Assembly (NCBI RefSeq): GCF_047601025.1
Contig: NZ_JASGJZ010000001.1
Location: forward strand, 2,108,001-2,172,000
DNA: 64,000 nucleotides
Source: Pseudorhodoferax sp047601025
GTDB lineage: Bacteria > Pseudomonadota > Gammaproteobacteria > Burkholderiales > Burkholderiaceae_C
Reading direction: 5' to 3'
In this document: positions 17,262 through 26,113 of the stretch, in pieces
Layout: the number at the start of each line of letters is the position of its first letter
Position numbering within the stretch: the first letter of the stretch is position 1
Notes under the pieces: model-generated
Told to the model about the DNA's origin: nothing
Database searches by the model: none
The model's input: the letters and a program-made list of their open reading frames with translations, nothing else
Position numbers and translations under genes: made by a program

Positions 17262-17815
17262 AAATCACCCATACTGATCTCCCGGGCGTATTGATCTTGG
17301 AACCCAAAATCTTTGGAGACGCTCGAGGATTTTTCATGGAAAGCTTCAATCAGAAGGTTTTCAATGAAGCCGTAGGAAAGAATGTCAGTTTTGTTCAAGA
17401 TAATCACTCGCGATCAGCTAGGGGGGTGCTGCGTGGGTTGCATTATCAATTGCAATTCCCACAAGCAAAGCTGGTCCGGGTGACGCGAGGGGCGGTCTTC
17501 GATGTCGCTGTTGATGTTCGGAGGGGGTCGGAAAATTTCGGGAAGTGGGTGGGGGTCGAGTTGAATGAAGACAATCGGAAGCAATTATGGATTCCCGAGG
17601 GATTTGCGCACGGCTTTCTGGTGCTAAGCGATAGCGCAGATTTTTTGTATAAAACGAACGAATACTACTACCCGGAATACGAGAGAACAATATTTTGGAA
17701 TGATCCTGCAGTTGGTATCTGCTGGGGCATCGACTCTCCCGTGGTTTCCGCAAAGGATGCAGCTGGCGCTCTTCTGGTGGCGGCTGAAACGTATGCCCTG
17801 GATGCTGTGAGCTGA
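17258..17815 (+). CDS. rfbC: dTDP-4-dehydrorhamnose 3,5-epimerase
   Basis: Third enzyme of dTDP-L-rhamnose synthesis, a cupin-fold epimerase of 185 aa. Catalytic His/Asp region: GVLRGLHYQ and GAVFDVAVDVR, with IPEGFAHGFLVLSD and YKTNEYYYP completing the active site. ATG 17258 overlaps the rfbA stop. GC is clearly lower than in rfbB and rfbD, so the enzyme is ordinary but the DNA belongs to the variable block. Confidence 0.97.
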   Translation: MKITHTDLPGVLILEPKIFGDARGFFMESFNQKVFNEAVGKNVSFVQDNHSRSARGVLRGLHYQLQFPQAKLVRVTRGAVFDVAVDVRRGSENFGKWVGVELNEDNRKQLWIPEGFAHGFLVLSDSADFLYKTNEYYYPEYERTIFWNDPAVGICWGIDSPVVSAKDAAGALLVAAETYALDAVS

Positions 17816-18100
17816 CTTGGATCCCTGGGTATTTCAGAGATGAAAGTCTGGTGAAGAGTGCGACCTGGATTTTCTGAAAAATGCTTCCAGTGTGGCTGTC
17901 CTATCGGGAAATTGGAGTCATGATTCGGCAAGTCATACTTCAACAATTTTAATTGCTCTTGCACGCTGACCATTGATCCATCCGAGTGGAAGATTACAGG
18001 TTGGGGATCCAGCTGCTTGAGAAGATCTGATTCTGGAGTTGCCGCTTGTGGTTGCGGTTCATTGTCGTGAGGTCATTCGCGTTAATCTAGTAGGAGGAGC
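17816..18100. other. Intergenic spacer, no gene recognised
   Basis: About 285 bases between rfbC and the first glycosyltransferase. All frames are broken on the + strand. A short open stretch on the - strand (17973 into rfbC) matches nothing I know. A GGAGGAG ribosome-binding site at its right end serves the glycosyltransferase at 18101. It may be leftover sequence from cassette exchange. Confidence 0.5.
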
Positions 18101-19105
18101 ATGGTCAAGACGGGCGAACCTAATCGATTGACCATTCAGGGGGGGCACTCCTCTCTTCGAGATGAGAGTGACGGATTTGTCAATGGCCAAGTGGCAATAT
18201 TGTTGTGCACATTCAATGGGCAGGAGTTTTTGGCTGAGCAATTGCAGTCTATTGAAGAGCAGGAATTCAGAAACTGGAAACTATGGGTGTCAGACGACGG
18301 CTCTGATGATGCTACAAAAAGCATATTGCTGGATTTTAAGAGGAAATGGGGGGGGATTAATAGAGAGTTGGTAGTAGAAGACGGGCCGAGATCCGGCGTT
18401 GTTGCAAACTTCCTTTCCTTGTCTTGTCGTTCGGATATTCGGGCGTCTTATTACGCATACTCGGATCAAGACGATGTATGGGAGCGTTGGAAGTTGGATA
18501 GGGCAATTAAAGTGCTCTCTTTGGTTCCCGAAACAATACCGATTGTTTATTGCTCCAGAACGCGCGTCATGGATGTGCAGGGGGATTTTGTCGGATTTTC
18601 TCCACTGTTTTCAAGGCCGGCTTCGTTTGCGAATGCGCTTTTGCAGAACGTGGCTGGTGGGAATACCATGGTCTTTAATCATTCCGCTATGCAGTTGCTC
18701 AGGGCCGGTGGAGTATTGAATGTGCCGATGCACGATTGGTGGCTTTATCTGCTTGTTAGTGGATGCGGCGGAGTGATCCACTACGATGAAGTTCCATCTG
18801 TGAGATATCGGCAGCACGGAAATAATATTGTAGGTGCCAACTCCGGCTGGAAACTCCGAGTGAAGCGGCTGCATATGCATTGGGCTGGAAAATTTCATGC
18901 TTGGAGTGGGATGAATGTCGATGCGCTTACGCGGGTAAGGCACCTTTTGACACCAAAGAGTGTCGAAATTCTGTCTCACTTTTCCAGCGCAAGAGATGGT
19001 GGCTTTGTCGAACGGATGATTGGTTTTTGGCGATCCGGTGTTTATGCGCAAACTCCATTTGCATTTCTTAGCTTTCTGTTGTTGACGCTATTAAAAAAGC
19101 TGTGA
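18101..19105 (+). CDS. Family 2 glycosyltransferase (rhamnosyltransferase-like)
   Basis: Cytoplasmic GT-A glycosyltransferase of 334 aa. The start is set by GGAGGAG at about 18091-18097. The domain begins near residue 27 with VAILLCTFNGQEFLAEQLQSI, then VSDDGSDDAT (nucleotide-binding Asp), and the metal motif YSDQDDVWE around residue 125. NVAGGNTMVFN is typical of O-antigen rhamnosyl- or galactosyltransferases. The first 25 residues are an unusual lead that contains a G7 run (18139-18145), and a G8 run sits at 18348-18355; slippage in either would switch the gene off. It presumably adds one sugar of the repeat unit; donor unknown. Confidence 0.88.
   Translation: MVKTGEPNRLTIQGGHSSLRDESDGFVNGQVAILLCTFNGQEFLAEQLQSIEEQEFRNWKLWVSDDGSDDATKSILLDFKRKWGGINRELVVEDGPRSGVVANFLSLSCRSDIRASYYAYSDQDDVWERWKLDRAIKVLSLVPETIPIVYCSRTRVMDVQGDFVGFSPLFSRPASFANALLQNVAGGNTMVFNHSAMQLLRAGGVLNVPMHDWWLYLLVSGCGGVIHYDEVPSVRYRQHGNNIVGANSGWKLRVKRLHMHWAGKFHAWSGMNVDALTRVRHLLTPKSVEILSHFSSARDGGFVERMIGFWRSGVYAQTPFAFLSFLLLTLLKKL
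18348..18355 (+). repeat. Homopolymer G8 tract in glycosyltransferase gene
   Basis: Eight consecutive G within an otherwise A/T-rich stretch of the glycosyltransferase at 18101, at codons about 83-85 (Trp-Gly-Gly). A change of one or two bases would truncate the enzyme. Confidence 0.6.
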
Positions 19106-19189
19106 GTTTGGTTCGGAAAAATATTGATCTCGCCCTTTGAGATGTCCTTTGCTTGATATGGGCGGGTTTGTACGCGAGGTCGTTGGCGA

Positions 19190-20005
19190 ATGAAGAATTT
19201 GAGAAGCCCGGTAGAAATGGTCGCCGGGATGTGGCGAAATAGAAGCCTGATATTGGCAATGACGAAGCGAGAAGTTTTGGGGCGCTATAAAGGATCAATT
19301 TTTGGATTGTTGTGGTCCTTTTTTAATCCATTACTGATGCTGACGGTTTATACTTTTGTTTTTAGCGAAATCTTCAAAGCACGTTGGAATCTGACATCTC
19401 AGTCAAAAATGGAATTTGCGCTGGTCTTATTTGTTGGGTTGATTGCTTTTAATTTTTTTTCCGAATGTGTCAATCGTGCTCCGGCGGTGATTCTGTCGAA
19501 TCCGAACTACGTCAAGAAAGTGGTCTTTCCGCTGGAAATTCTACCGTTCGTATCGGTTTTGTCGGCGCTTTTTCATGGTGTGATTAGTCTGTCCGTCTGG
19601 CTGGTGGCACATCTTATTTTCTTTGGCTTGCCTCCAGTCACTGCCTTGATTGCTCCGCTGATTGCTTTTCCGTTGATTGGCTTCACCGTAGGTTCGTGTT
19701 GGATCTTGTCTTCACTGGGTGTCTATCTGAGAGATGTATCTCAAGTGATTGGCGCTGTTGTGGTCATGTTGATGTTTTTGAGTCCTATTTTCTATCCGTT
19801 AAGTTCTGTTCCAGAAGTCTACAGGGGGGTGATGCATCTGAATCCTCTTACTGTCATCATCGAAGATCTGAGGGCGGTCTTGTATTGGGGGCGAGGTATT
19901 GATATGTTAAATCTTGCCATGTTGTGGTGCGGGGCATCTTTATTTGCTTGGATGGGATTTGCTTGGTTCCAGCATACCAGGAAAGGATTTGCGGATGTCC
20001 TCTGA
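19190..20005 (+). CDS. wzm: Polysaccharide ABC exporter permease (Wzm)
   Basis: Inner-membrane subunit of an ABC-2-type polysaccharide exporter, 271 aa with about six membrane segments. The N-terminal amphipathic region contains the family motif TKREVLGRYKGSIFGLLWSFFNPLLML, and later VGSCWILSSLGVYLRDV and LMFLSPIFYPLSSVPE match Wzm/KpsM-type proteins. It forms a dimeric channel with the Wzt ATPase encoded immediately downstream, whose start overlaps this gene by 11 bases. It moves completed lipid-linked O-antigen or capsule chains to the periplasm. GC is low. Confidence 0.93.
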   Translation: MKNLRSPVEMVAGMWRNRSLILAMTKREVLGRYKGSIFGLLWSFFNPLLMLTVYTFVFSEIFKARWNLTSQSKMEFALVLFVGLIAFNFFSECVNRAPAVILSNPNYVKKVVFPLEILPFVSVLSALFHGVISLSVWLVAHLIFFGLPPVTALIAPLIAFPLIGFTVGSCWILSSLGVYLRDVSQVIGAVVVMLMFLSPIFYPLSSVPEVYRGVMHLNPLTVIIEDLRAVLYWGRGIDMLNLAMLWCGASLFAWMGFAWFQHTRKGFADVL

Positions 20006-21362
20006 CGATGTCGCCATTCGCATCGATTGCCTGAGCAAATGCTACGAAATTTACGATGTACCGCGTGATCGCTTGAAACAATTTGTGTTGCCGCGTATGA
20101 AGCGGGCACTGGGCCGTCCATCGACCAATTATTACCGTGAGTTTTGGGCTGTCAGGAACGTGTCGCTAGATATTCGACGCGGCGAAACCGTAGGCATCAT
20201 CGGGCGTAACGGAAGCGGAAAGTCCACGCTGCTTCAGATGGTTTGCGGCACGCTGAATCCTACTGCAGGCAATATTCAGGTCAACGGACGGATTGCCGCC
20301 CTGCTGGAATTGGGGTCGGGCTTTAGTCCGGAGTTTACTGGCCGCGAGAACGTATACTTAAGTGCTTCGGTGCTGGGCTTGTCAACGGCCGAGATTGATG
20401 CACGCTTTGACGAAATTGCCGCGTTTGCTGACATCGGCGACTTCATCGAGCAGCCTGTAAAGACCTACTCAAGTGGCATGATGGTACGGCTTGCGTTCTC
20501 AGTCATCGCACATGTAGACGCTGCGATCCTAATTGTCGATGAGGCACTTGCCGTCGGTGACGCATTTTTCACGCAAAAGTGCATGCGTTTCTTTCGCGAC
20601 TTCATCGAGCGCGGCACTTTACTATTCGTCAGCCACGATACTGGCAGCATTAAGAGCTTGTGCAATCGTGCTGTCTGGATGGACCATGGACAGATCATGC
20701 GCGAAGGAAGTCCCAAGGAGGTCTGCGAGAGTTATCTTGAAGCGTTCTATGAAAGTTCAAACGCAGGTGGTCGGGTGTCACCTAAGGCTGCTGGTCGTGC
20801 TGAGGTTGGAGCCGCGTCATTACCACTGCGGGACCAGCGGCTGGATTTTGTCAACGCCAGCAATTTGAGAAATGACTTGCAGGTTTTTAAGTTCGATCCG
20901 GGCGCTGCGTCTTTCGGCGATGGTAGCGCGCGTATTGTCGACGTGCGTCTGCTCGATGAACACGAGCGGCCACTGGCATGGGTTGTCGGAGGTGAGACAG
21001 TAACCCTATATATCCGCATCGAGGCCTCCATCGCATTGCATTCACCTATCGTCGGATTCCTTGTCAAGGATCGACTGGGGCAGACGCTGTTTGGGGACAA
21101 TTCCTACCTGACCTATTTAGACGAGCCTATGCGCTGCGAAGAGGGTGATTTCTTCGGTGCGCGGTTTCAGTTCGATATGCCCGTCATGCCGCACGGCGAC
21201 TACACCATTGCCGTGGCTGTTGCTTCCGGAACGCAGCAGGAGCACGTGCAGCATCACTGGATTCACGATGCAGTCTTGTTCAAGTCTGAATCAAGCAGTT
21301 TAGCTACTGGTTTAGTCGGAATCCCCATGCGGTCGATTGAATTGAAAGTAGAGGTTTTGTGA
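19995..21362 (+). CDS. wzt: Polysaccharide ABC exporter ATPase with C-terminal glycan-binding domain (Wzt)
   Basis: ATPase of the exporter, 455 aa. Walker A GRNGSGKST is at residues 70-78, the signature TYSSGMMVRLAF near 156-167, Walker B ILIVDEALAVGD near 178-189, and the H-loop in LLFVSHDTGSIK. Residues about 300-455 form a Wzt C-terminal domain (PIVGFLVKDRLGQTLFGDNS, MPHGDYTIAVAVASG), which in E. coli O8/O9a recognises the modified end of the O-antigen. The presence of this domain predicts that export needs a terminal modification, in keeping with the methyltransferase gene directly downstream. Start ATG 19995, within wzm. Confidence 0.94.
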   Translation: MSSDDVAIRIDCLSKCYEIYDVPRDRLKQFVLPRMKRALGRPSTNYYREFWAVRNVSLDIRRGETVGIIGRNGSGKSTLLQMVCGTLNPTAGNIQVNGRIAALLELGSGFSPEFTGRENVYLSASVLGLSTAEIDARFDEIAAFADIGDFIEQPVKTYSSGMMVRLAFSVIAHVDAAILIVDEALAVGDAFFTQKCMRFFRDFIERGTLLFVSHDTGSIKSLCNRAVWMDHGQIMREGSPKEVCESYLEAFYESSNAGGRVSPKAAGRAEVGAASLPLRDQRLDFVNASNLRNDLQVFKFDPGAASFGDGSARIVDVRLLDEHERPLAWVVGGETVTLYIRIEASIALHSPIVGFLVKDRLGQTLFGDNSYLTYLDEPMRCEEGDFFGARFQFDMPVMPHGDYTIAVAVASGTQQEHVQHHWIHDAVLFKSESSSLATGLVGIPMRSIELKVEVL

Positions 21363-24187
21363 TGGCGCACCAGGTACGGGATTTGGAATTTACCGGTGAG
21401 CGATATATACCTGGTGTTCACGGTGATATTGAAATCGAGCATTTGCATCGTTATCTGCAGGCCTGCAAGATCGCGGCTGGAAAGCACGTATTGGATATTG
21501 CTAGTGGAGAAGGTTACGGCTCTGCCATGCTGGCTCGGGACGCTGCGTATGTCACAGGTGTGGATATTGCGCCAGATGCTGTTCGCCATGCCCAAGAAAA
21601 ATACGGTAACGAACGGCTGGAATTTCGCGTCGGCGACTGTGCCGCTATCCCGCTGTCTGACGCCTGTGTCGATGTCGTCGTAAGCTTCGAAACTATTGAG
21701 CACCATTCCCAGCATGAGGAAATGCTACGCGAGATCAAGCGCGTCTTGCGTCCGGACGGTGTTCTGATTATCTCGAGTCCGGATAAACTGGAGTACTCTG
21801 ACAAACCTGGTTACGTGAATGAATTTCACGTTAAGGAACTCTACCGTAGCGAGTTTCAGCAACTGCTCGCGAGACATTTTTCGCACCATAGACTGTATGG
21901 GCAACGCGTGGCCTACGGGTCAGTCGTACTCAGCGAAGGCGACGACGGTCCGCAGCAGACGGAGAGCTACGCGATGGATGATTTTCAGCCGCGTGCATAT
22001 GCCGGCGTACCGTACGCGGTCTACTTGATTGCTGTCGCTTCGGACGGATCTGTGCCGACGCTCGGCACCGGTATCTTTGATCTTCCGTTGAGCAGCGCAC
22101 CGGCTGTCAAAGACTGCCAAGAGCATGCGGCGCGTTTGCAGGATGCGGTGGATGAGTTGCGTACCGCTTTGGACGCCGTCGTTACGGAGCGCGATGCTTG
22201 CAAGCGAGCGATCCGCGATCTCGAGGATGCAGTGCGCTCACGGTCGGAAGAGCGCGATGCCGCGAAGTCCCGGATAAGTGAGCTGAGCGGATTGCAGGCC
22301 GGCGTAGATGAATTGCGGACTACCGTGGGGGCTTTGATAGTTGAGCGCGACGCCTATAAGCGTGCGATCGGCAATTTGGAGGAGGCACTGCGTTTGCGTT
22401 CGGCAGAGCGCGATGCAGCAGAGTCTCGCGCGAATGAGCTGAGCGGATTGCAGGCCGGGGTGGATGAGTTGCGGACTACTGTAGAAGCCGTGATGGCTGA
22501 GCGCGATGCTTACAGACAGGCCGTGGAAACCGTGCATGAAATCGTGCAGCGTCGATCTGCCGAGCATGAGTCCACCATGGTCCGCTTGCGTGACGAGTAT
22601 ACGCAAGACATTGGCTGCATGCGACAACAGTTAGAGGTAGCGCAGAGAGAAACTGTTCGCTGCGGAATTCTGATTGGCGAGCACGTATCCCGGATCCACG
22701 AACTCGAAGCCCGCGCGGCAGATCTCGCACGTCAGTCCCATGAGCTCAAGGAGACACGCGAGGTTCTGGCATCCGATAACGAGCAGCAACGCGCAGTCGC
22801 GGATGCACTTCGAGAGCAACTTGCGCAAACCTATCAGTCGCGGTCCTGGCGCATCACAGCACCGTTGCGCAAAGCGACATCGATCTTGCTGCGCCGACGT
22901 TGGCCTACAGCCAGTGCAGAGTATGGCATCACGCCGGCGGTTGTGCGTGCCGCGGATTCCGCGTCCACATCGGTGGTGTCCGGATCTGATTGCCGAGTTC
23001 CGACCCCTACGGGGTCGACTGCTGTTCCCTACCGCATTTTGCTTGTCAGTTACTACTGCCCGACACGGGCCCATGCGGGGGGCCTACGAATTCTCGACAT
23101 CTATGCGCTTCTCAAGCGGATGTGCCCCGAGGTGCAACTCGACCTGTTCACCCACCATCGACCGGAGATTGATTGGTCGATGAGTGAGGTGTATTCGATT
23201 TTTAACAATGTATATTTATGCGCTCAAGAGGATCTTTCACCTAGAGCGTTCGCAGCATTCGTCCAGGGGGGCGCGACAGCATACGACGTAGTGGATCTTC
23301 AATTCCATCAATCTGCCCATCATCTGTCTGCATATCGAACGATCGGTCGCAGGATTCTTTTCACCCCGATGGAGTCTCAAGCCAAGGCCTTGTACCTCGA
23401 GATGCATGAGCAAATTCGGCGTAATGGAAAAGTGGGATTGCGAAAACTGGCTGCACTGTTCAAGTTGGCATTTGAGGAGATATCGTTCTGTCGCAAGGCG
23501 GACGCCGTCGTCTGTGTATCAAAGACCGATGCGGCGTTTATTCGCGCTGTCGGGGGCGGACGCCATGTTCGAGGGATTGAAACAGGTCTGTCGCCTTTTG
23601 AGTTTTCGAATGCGCTTGCAGACAATTTCGTGCCCCCCCGTAGTAAAGACCGTTCGAGATCAGTCATCTATGTCGCCTATTTTGGATCTGACACCAATAT
23701 AAAGGCTTTGGAATGGTTTTTGCAAAATGTTCATCCCGATATCGTCAAGGCTGTGCCTGGATATAAATTGGTCGTAGTTGGGCGAGGTGATCTTTCAGCA
23801 TTCCATTCCTATGCTGGTTCTTCGGTCGAGTTGGTGGGGGAGGTTCCAGTGCTGGAACCCTATATTCGCAATGCGAACCACGGCATCGCGCCTGCTTTGG
23901 GTGGGTCTGGTTTCCGCGGAAAGATCAACCAATACGCTGTATTGGGAGTTCCTGCTGTCGCGACCAGGATCGCCCTAAAGGGTTTGGCATACCGTGACGG
24001 TCAGAGCATTCTTGCCGCTGATAGTCCCAGTGATTTTTCTCGATGCTGCATTCGACTTTTGCTAGACGATGAGTTGAACGACGAAATCGCAGCTCAAGCT
24101 AGACGAATCTGCATCCAGACCTATGGATGGCAATCTAAGTGGGCCAGTATCGCGACTACTTACCGCGTAAAGGAGTATGCGAAATGA
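21362..24187 (+). CDS. Fusion protein: SAM methyltransferase - coiled coil - family 4-like glycosyltransferase
   Basis: 941 aa. Residues 1-240: class I methyltransferase (FTGERYIPG, EHLHRYL, SAM site LDIASGEGYGSAMLA at about 44-58, DVVVSFETIEHH). Residues 245-485: coiled coil, including 52-residue tandem repeats (263-314, 315-366, 367 on). Around 490 a conserved SRSWRITAPLRKA hinge. Residues about 555-941: GT-B glycosyltransferase (VSYYCPTRAHAGGLRILDIY, VCVSKTDAAFI, APALGGSGFRGKINQYAVLGVPAVAT, the last being the donor-binding C-terminal half). ATG 21362 shares one base with the wzt stop. Next to Wzm/Wzt it parallels WbdD-type methyl terminators that measure chain length with a coiled coil; that role is inferred. 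A C7 run (23633-23639) lies in the last third. Confidence 0.82.
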   Translation: MAHQVRDLEFTGERYIPGVHGDIEIEHLHRYLQACKIAAGKHVLDIASGEGYGSAMLARDAAYVTGVDIAPDAVRHAQEKYGNERLEFRVGDCAAIPLSDACVDVVVSFETIEHHSQHEEMLREIKRVLRPDGVLIISSPDKLEYSDKPGYVNEFHVKELYRSEFQQLLARHFSHHRLYGQRVAYGSVVLSEGDDGPQQTESYAMDDFQPRAYAGVPYAVYLIAVASDGSVPTLGTGIFDLPLSSAPAVKDCQEHAARLQDAVDELRTALDAVVTERDACKRAIRDLEDAVRSRSEERDAAKSRISELSGLQAGVDELRTTVGALIVERDAYKRAIGNLEEALRLRSAERDAAESRANELSGLQAGVDELRTTVEAVMAERDAYRQAVETVHEIVQRRSAEHESTMVRLRDEYTQDIGCMRQQLEVAQRETVRCGILIGEHVSRIHELEARAADLARQSHELKETREVLASDNEQQRAVADALREQLAQTYQSRSWRITAPLRKATSILLRRRWPTASAEYGITPAVVRAADSASTSVVSGSDCRVPTPTGSTAVPYRILLVSYYCPTRAHAGGLRILDIYALLKRMCPEVQLDLFTHHRPEIDWSMSEVYSIFNNVYLCAQEDLSPRAFAAFVQGGATAYDVVDLQFHQSAHHLSAYRTIGRRILFTPMESQAKALYLEMHEQIRRNGKVGLRKLAALFKLAFEEISFCRKADAVVCVSKTDAAFIRAVGGGRHVRGIETGLSPFEFSNALADNFVPPRSKDRSRSVIYVAYFGSDTNIKALEWFLQNVHPDIVKAVPGYKLVVVGRGDLSAFHSYAGSSVELVGEVPVLEPYIRNANHGIAPALGGSGFRGKINQYAVLGVPAVATRIALKGLAYRDGQSILAADSPSDFSRCCIRLLLDDELNDEIAAQARRICIQTYGWQSKWASIATTYRVKEYAK
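22148..22615 (+). repeat. 156-bp in-frame tandem repeat encoding coiled-coil segment
   Basis: Three tandem units begin at 22148, 22304 and 22460, exactly 156 bases (52 codons) apart, the last partial and diverged. Each unit begins VDELRT and contains ERDA, and the first two end ELSGLQAG. The DNA of units 1 and 2 is still similar, pointing to fairly recent duplication. Unit number would change coiled-coil length in steps of 52 residues (about 7.8 nm if fully helical). Confidence 0.88.
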
Positions 24188-25173
24188 CAATGCCGCTGGT
24201 GACTGTTCTTGTTCCGTCCTACAATCACGGGCGGTTTCTTGAAGAGCGAATTGAGTCCATCATGGCTCAGAGTTTCGAAGACTTCGAGCTCATTGTCATT
24301 GATGATTGCTCAAAAGATCATTCAGATGATGTCCTCAAGAGTCTTCAGAAGAAGTTCAAGTTTACCTATATTCGAAATGATCGTAATACCGGAACGCCCT
24401 TCGCCGCATGGGAGCGGATTGGCTCAATGGCTCGTGGTCGATATATCTGGATATGCGAAAGCGATGATGTGGCAGAGCCAGACTTTCTGGTGACCGCTGT
24501 CGGTCGGCTTCAGGAAAACCAGAAAGCTGTGGCATTTTATTCGAATTCATACGTCATCAATGATCAGAGTAAAATCATTGGCCACACGGAGAGCTATTTT
24601 CGAGATACATGGAAAGAGTCGCGATGGGAACAGGATTTTACGGCTTCCGGCCGAGATGAGCTTGTTTATTTTCAACTGCGCGGTCAGGTCATTCCTAATA
24701 TGAGTTCGGCGCTGTTCGTCGCTGACGCATTCACGAAAGCTTTTGAGCCATTCCTGAAACGCCTTCGATTGACAGGGGACTGGCTGTTCGTGGGTAACGT
24801 GTTCGAGCATGGCGACGTAGAGTTTTGCCATCGCCCGTTAAGCCGCTTCAGAAAGCACGAAGAGACTTCTCGGGTGCGGGTCCAGTCTGCGCGCTCTCAA
24901 GCTGAATTCATACTGACTAAATATTGCTTATTTCGACGATCTGGGCTACCAACCAAGGACTTTGCACGAGTGATGAGTAGCGACGTCGTGCGCTTCCTGT
25001 ATGAGCCAACCTCGTGGAGAGACGTGGCTGTTGCGTGTCTCCAGATCGCGCCTCGTGCGGCAGTGAGTTGCGCGTTTAAGTTGGTGATTTCCGTGTTCCT
25101 GAATCCGTTATATTGGAAGAAATTCAAAGAACGCTACGCGCACGCGAAGAATTGGAGGAAAGAAAGTGTCTGA
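24184..25173 (+). CDS. Family 2 glycosyltransferase
   Basis: GT-A glycosyltransferase of 329 aa. Start ATG 24184 overlaps the previous stop (ATGA) and has AAAGGAG at 24169-24175. N-terminal VTVLVPSYNHGRFLEERIESI, then IVIDDCSKDHSDDV and the metal-binding CESDDVAEPDF (around 100-110) define the family. The C-terminal 60 residues include a hydrophobic segment (VISVFLNPLYW), perhaps for membrane association. Donor and acceptor are unknown; by position it elongates the exported glycan. Confidence 0.9.
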   Translation: MTMPLVTVLVPSYNHGRFLEERIESIMAQSFEDFELIVIDDCSKDHSDDVLKSLQKKFKFTYIRNDRNTGTPFAAWERIGSMARGRYIWICESDDVAEPDFLVTAVGRLQENQKAVAFYSNSYVINDQSKIIGHTESYFRDTWKESRWEQDFTASGRDELVYFQLRGQVIPNMSSALFVADAFTKAFEPFLKRLRLTGDWLFVGNVFEHGDVEFCHRPLSRFRKHEETSRVRVQSARSQAEFILTKYCLFRRSGLPTKDFARVMSSDVVRFLYEPTSWRDVAVACLQIAPRAAVSCAFKLVISVFLNPLYWKKFKERYAHAKNWRKESV

Positions 25174-26113
25174 TTCCATCATAATTAATTCAACGTCGAA
25201 ATTTCTGGTCACTGGCGGGACGGGTCTTGTAGGGCGCGCGCTCGTGGACGAATTGAGATCTCAGGGGTTTTCTGAAGTTGTTAGTGTTGGAAGCCGTGAC
25301 TGCGACTTGAGGGATTCGGGAGCGGTTGAGGGGCTGATTCGTGAAGTGCGGCCTGACTATGTATTTCATATGGCTGCGCGTGTTCATGGACTTGGGGGCA
25401 ATGCAAAATACAAGTCAGACGTACTGGTCGATAATGTGTTGATAAATACGAACGTCGTTGAACACGCGCGAAAATCCGGAGTGAAGAAAATTGTTGCGAT
25501 GGGCTCTGGTTGTGTCTATCCAGAATTAAAAGGCCATCAAGAGCTTTTTGAGAGCCAGATTTGGGTCGGGCCGCCTCACCCTTCGGAAGATTCTTACGCG
25601 CATGCCAAGAGGCTTATGCTGGCGCAACTCGATGCTGCCGGGCATCAATATGGACTGCGCTCCGCTTTTGTGATTAGCGGTAATCTCTACGGGCCTCATG
25701 ATAATTTTAATGTAGAGGATGGTCATGTCACGCCGTCGCTGATTGCGAAATTCTTTGATGCTAAGCGATGTGGGAGGCCTGTAAAAGTATGGGGAACTGG
25801 TGCCGCTATTCGAGATTTCTCCTTTTCTGAAGATGTCGCGCGTGCTTTGATTGCTATCTTATTTAATTTTGAAGGTCCGATTAATATGGGGAGCGGCATG
25901 CGACATCCGATCCGAGATATTGTGTCGATTCTTCAGGAAATAACTGGGGTGGATGTTGAATGGGATTCGAGCAAGCCTGATGGTCAATTGATTCGATATT
26001 ACAATCTTGATCGTCTGGGCGAGACTGGATTTAAGGCGCAAGTGAGTCTGGCTGAAGGTGTTCGCAGAACCTACGAATGGTATGAGAGGCATTGGGCATC
26101 GGTAAGGTGTTGA
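25166..26113 (+). CDS. GDP-fucose-synthase-like NAD(P)-dependent reductase (probable GDP-6-deoxy-heptose 4-keto reductase)
   Basis: Short-chain dehydrogenase/reductase of 315 aa, starting at GTG 25166 (8-base overlap with the previous gene, AATTGGAGGAA upstream). N-terminal VTGGTGLVGRALVDEL binds NADP; AARVHGLGGN and MGSGCVYPE, and the catalytic pair in SYAHAKRLML (Tyr-x-x-x-Lys), are typical of GDP-L-fucose synthase relatives. In Burkholderia pseudomallei (WcbJ) and Yersinia (DmhB) such relatives reduce GDP-4-keto-6-deoxy-heptose. The heptose genes nearby make that the better guess than fucose synthesis. Whether it also epimerises at C3/C5 cannot be told by eye. Confidence 0.82.
   Translation: MSDSIIINSTSKFLVTGGTGLVGRALVDELRSQGFSEVVSVGSRDCDLRDSGAVEGLIREVRPDYVFHMAARVHGLGGNAKYKSDVLVDNVLINTNVVEHARKSGVKKIVAMGSGCVYPELKGHQELFESQIWVGPPHPSEDSYAHAKRLMLAQLDAAGHQYGLRSAFVISGNLYGPHDNFNVEDGHVTPSLIAKFFDAKRCGRPVKVWGTGAAIRDFSFSEDVARALIAILFNFEGPINMGSGMRHPIRDIVSILQEITGVDVEWDSSKPDGQLIRYYNLDRLGETGFKAQVSLAEGVRRTYEWYERHWASVRC

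Noticed and set aside
17668..17973. Short - strand open frame overlapping the end of rfbC
   Set aside because: Half of it is antisense to rfbC, no family resemblance and no ribosome-binding site.
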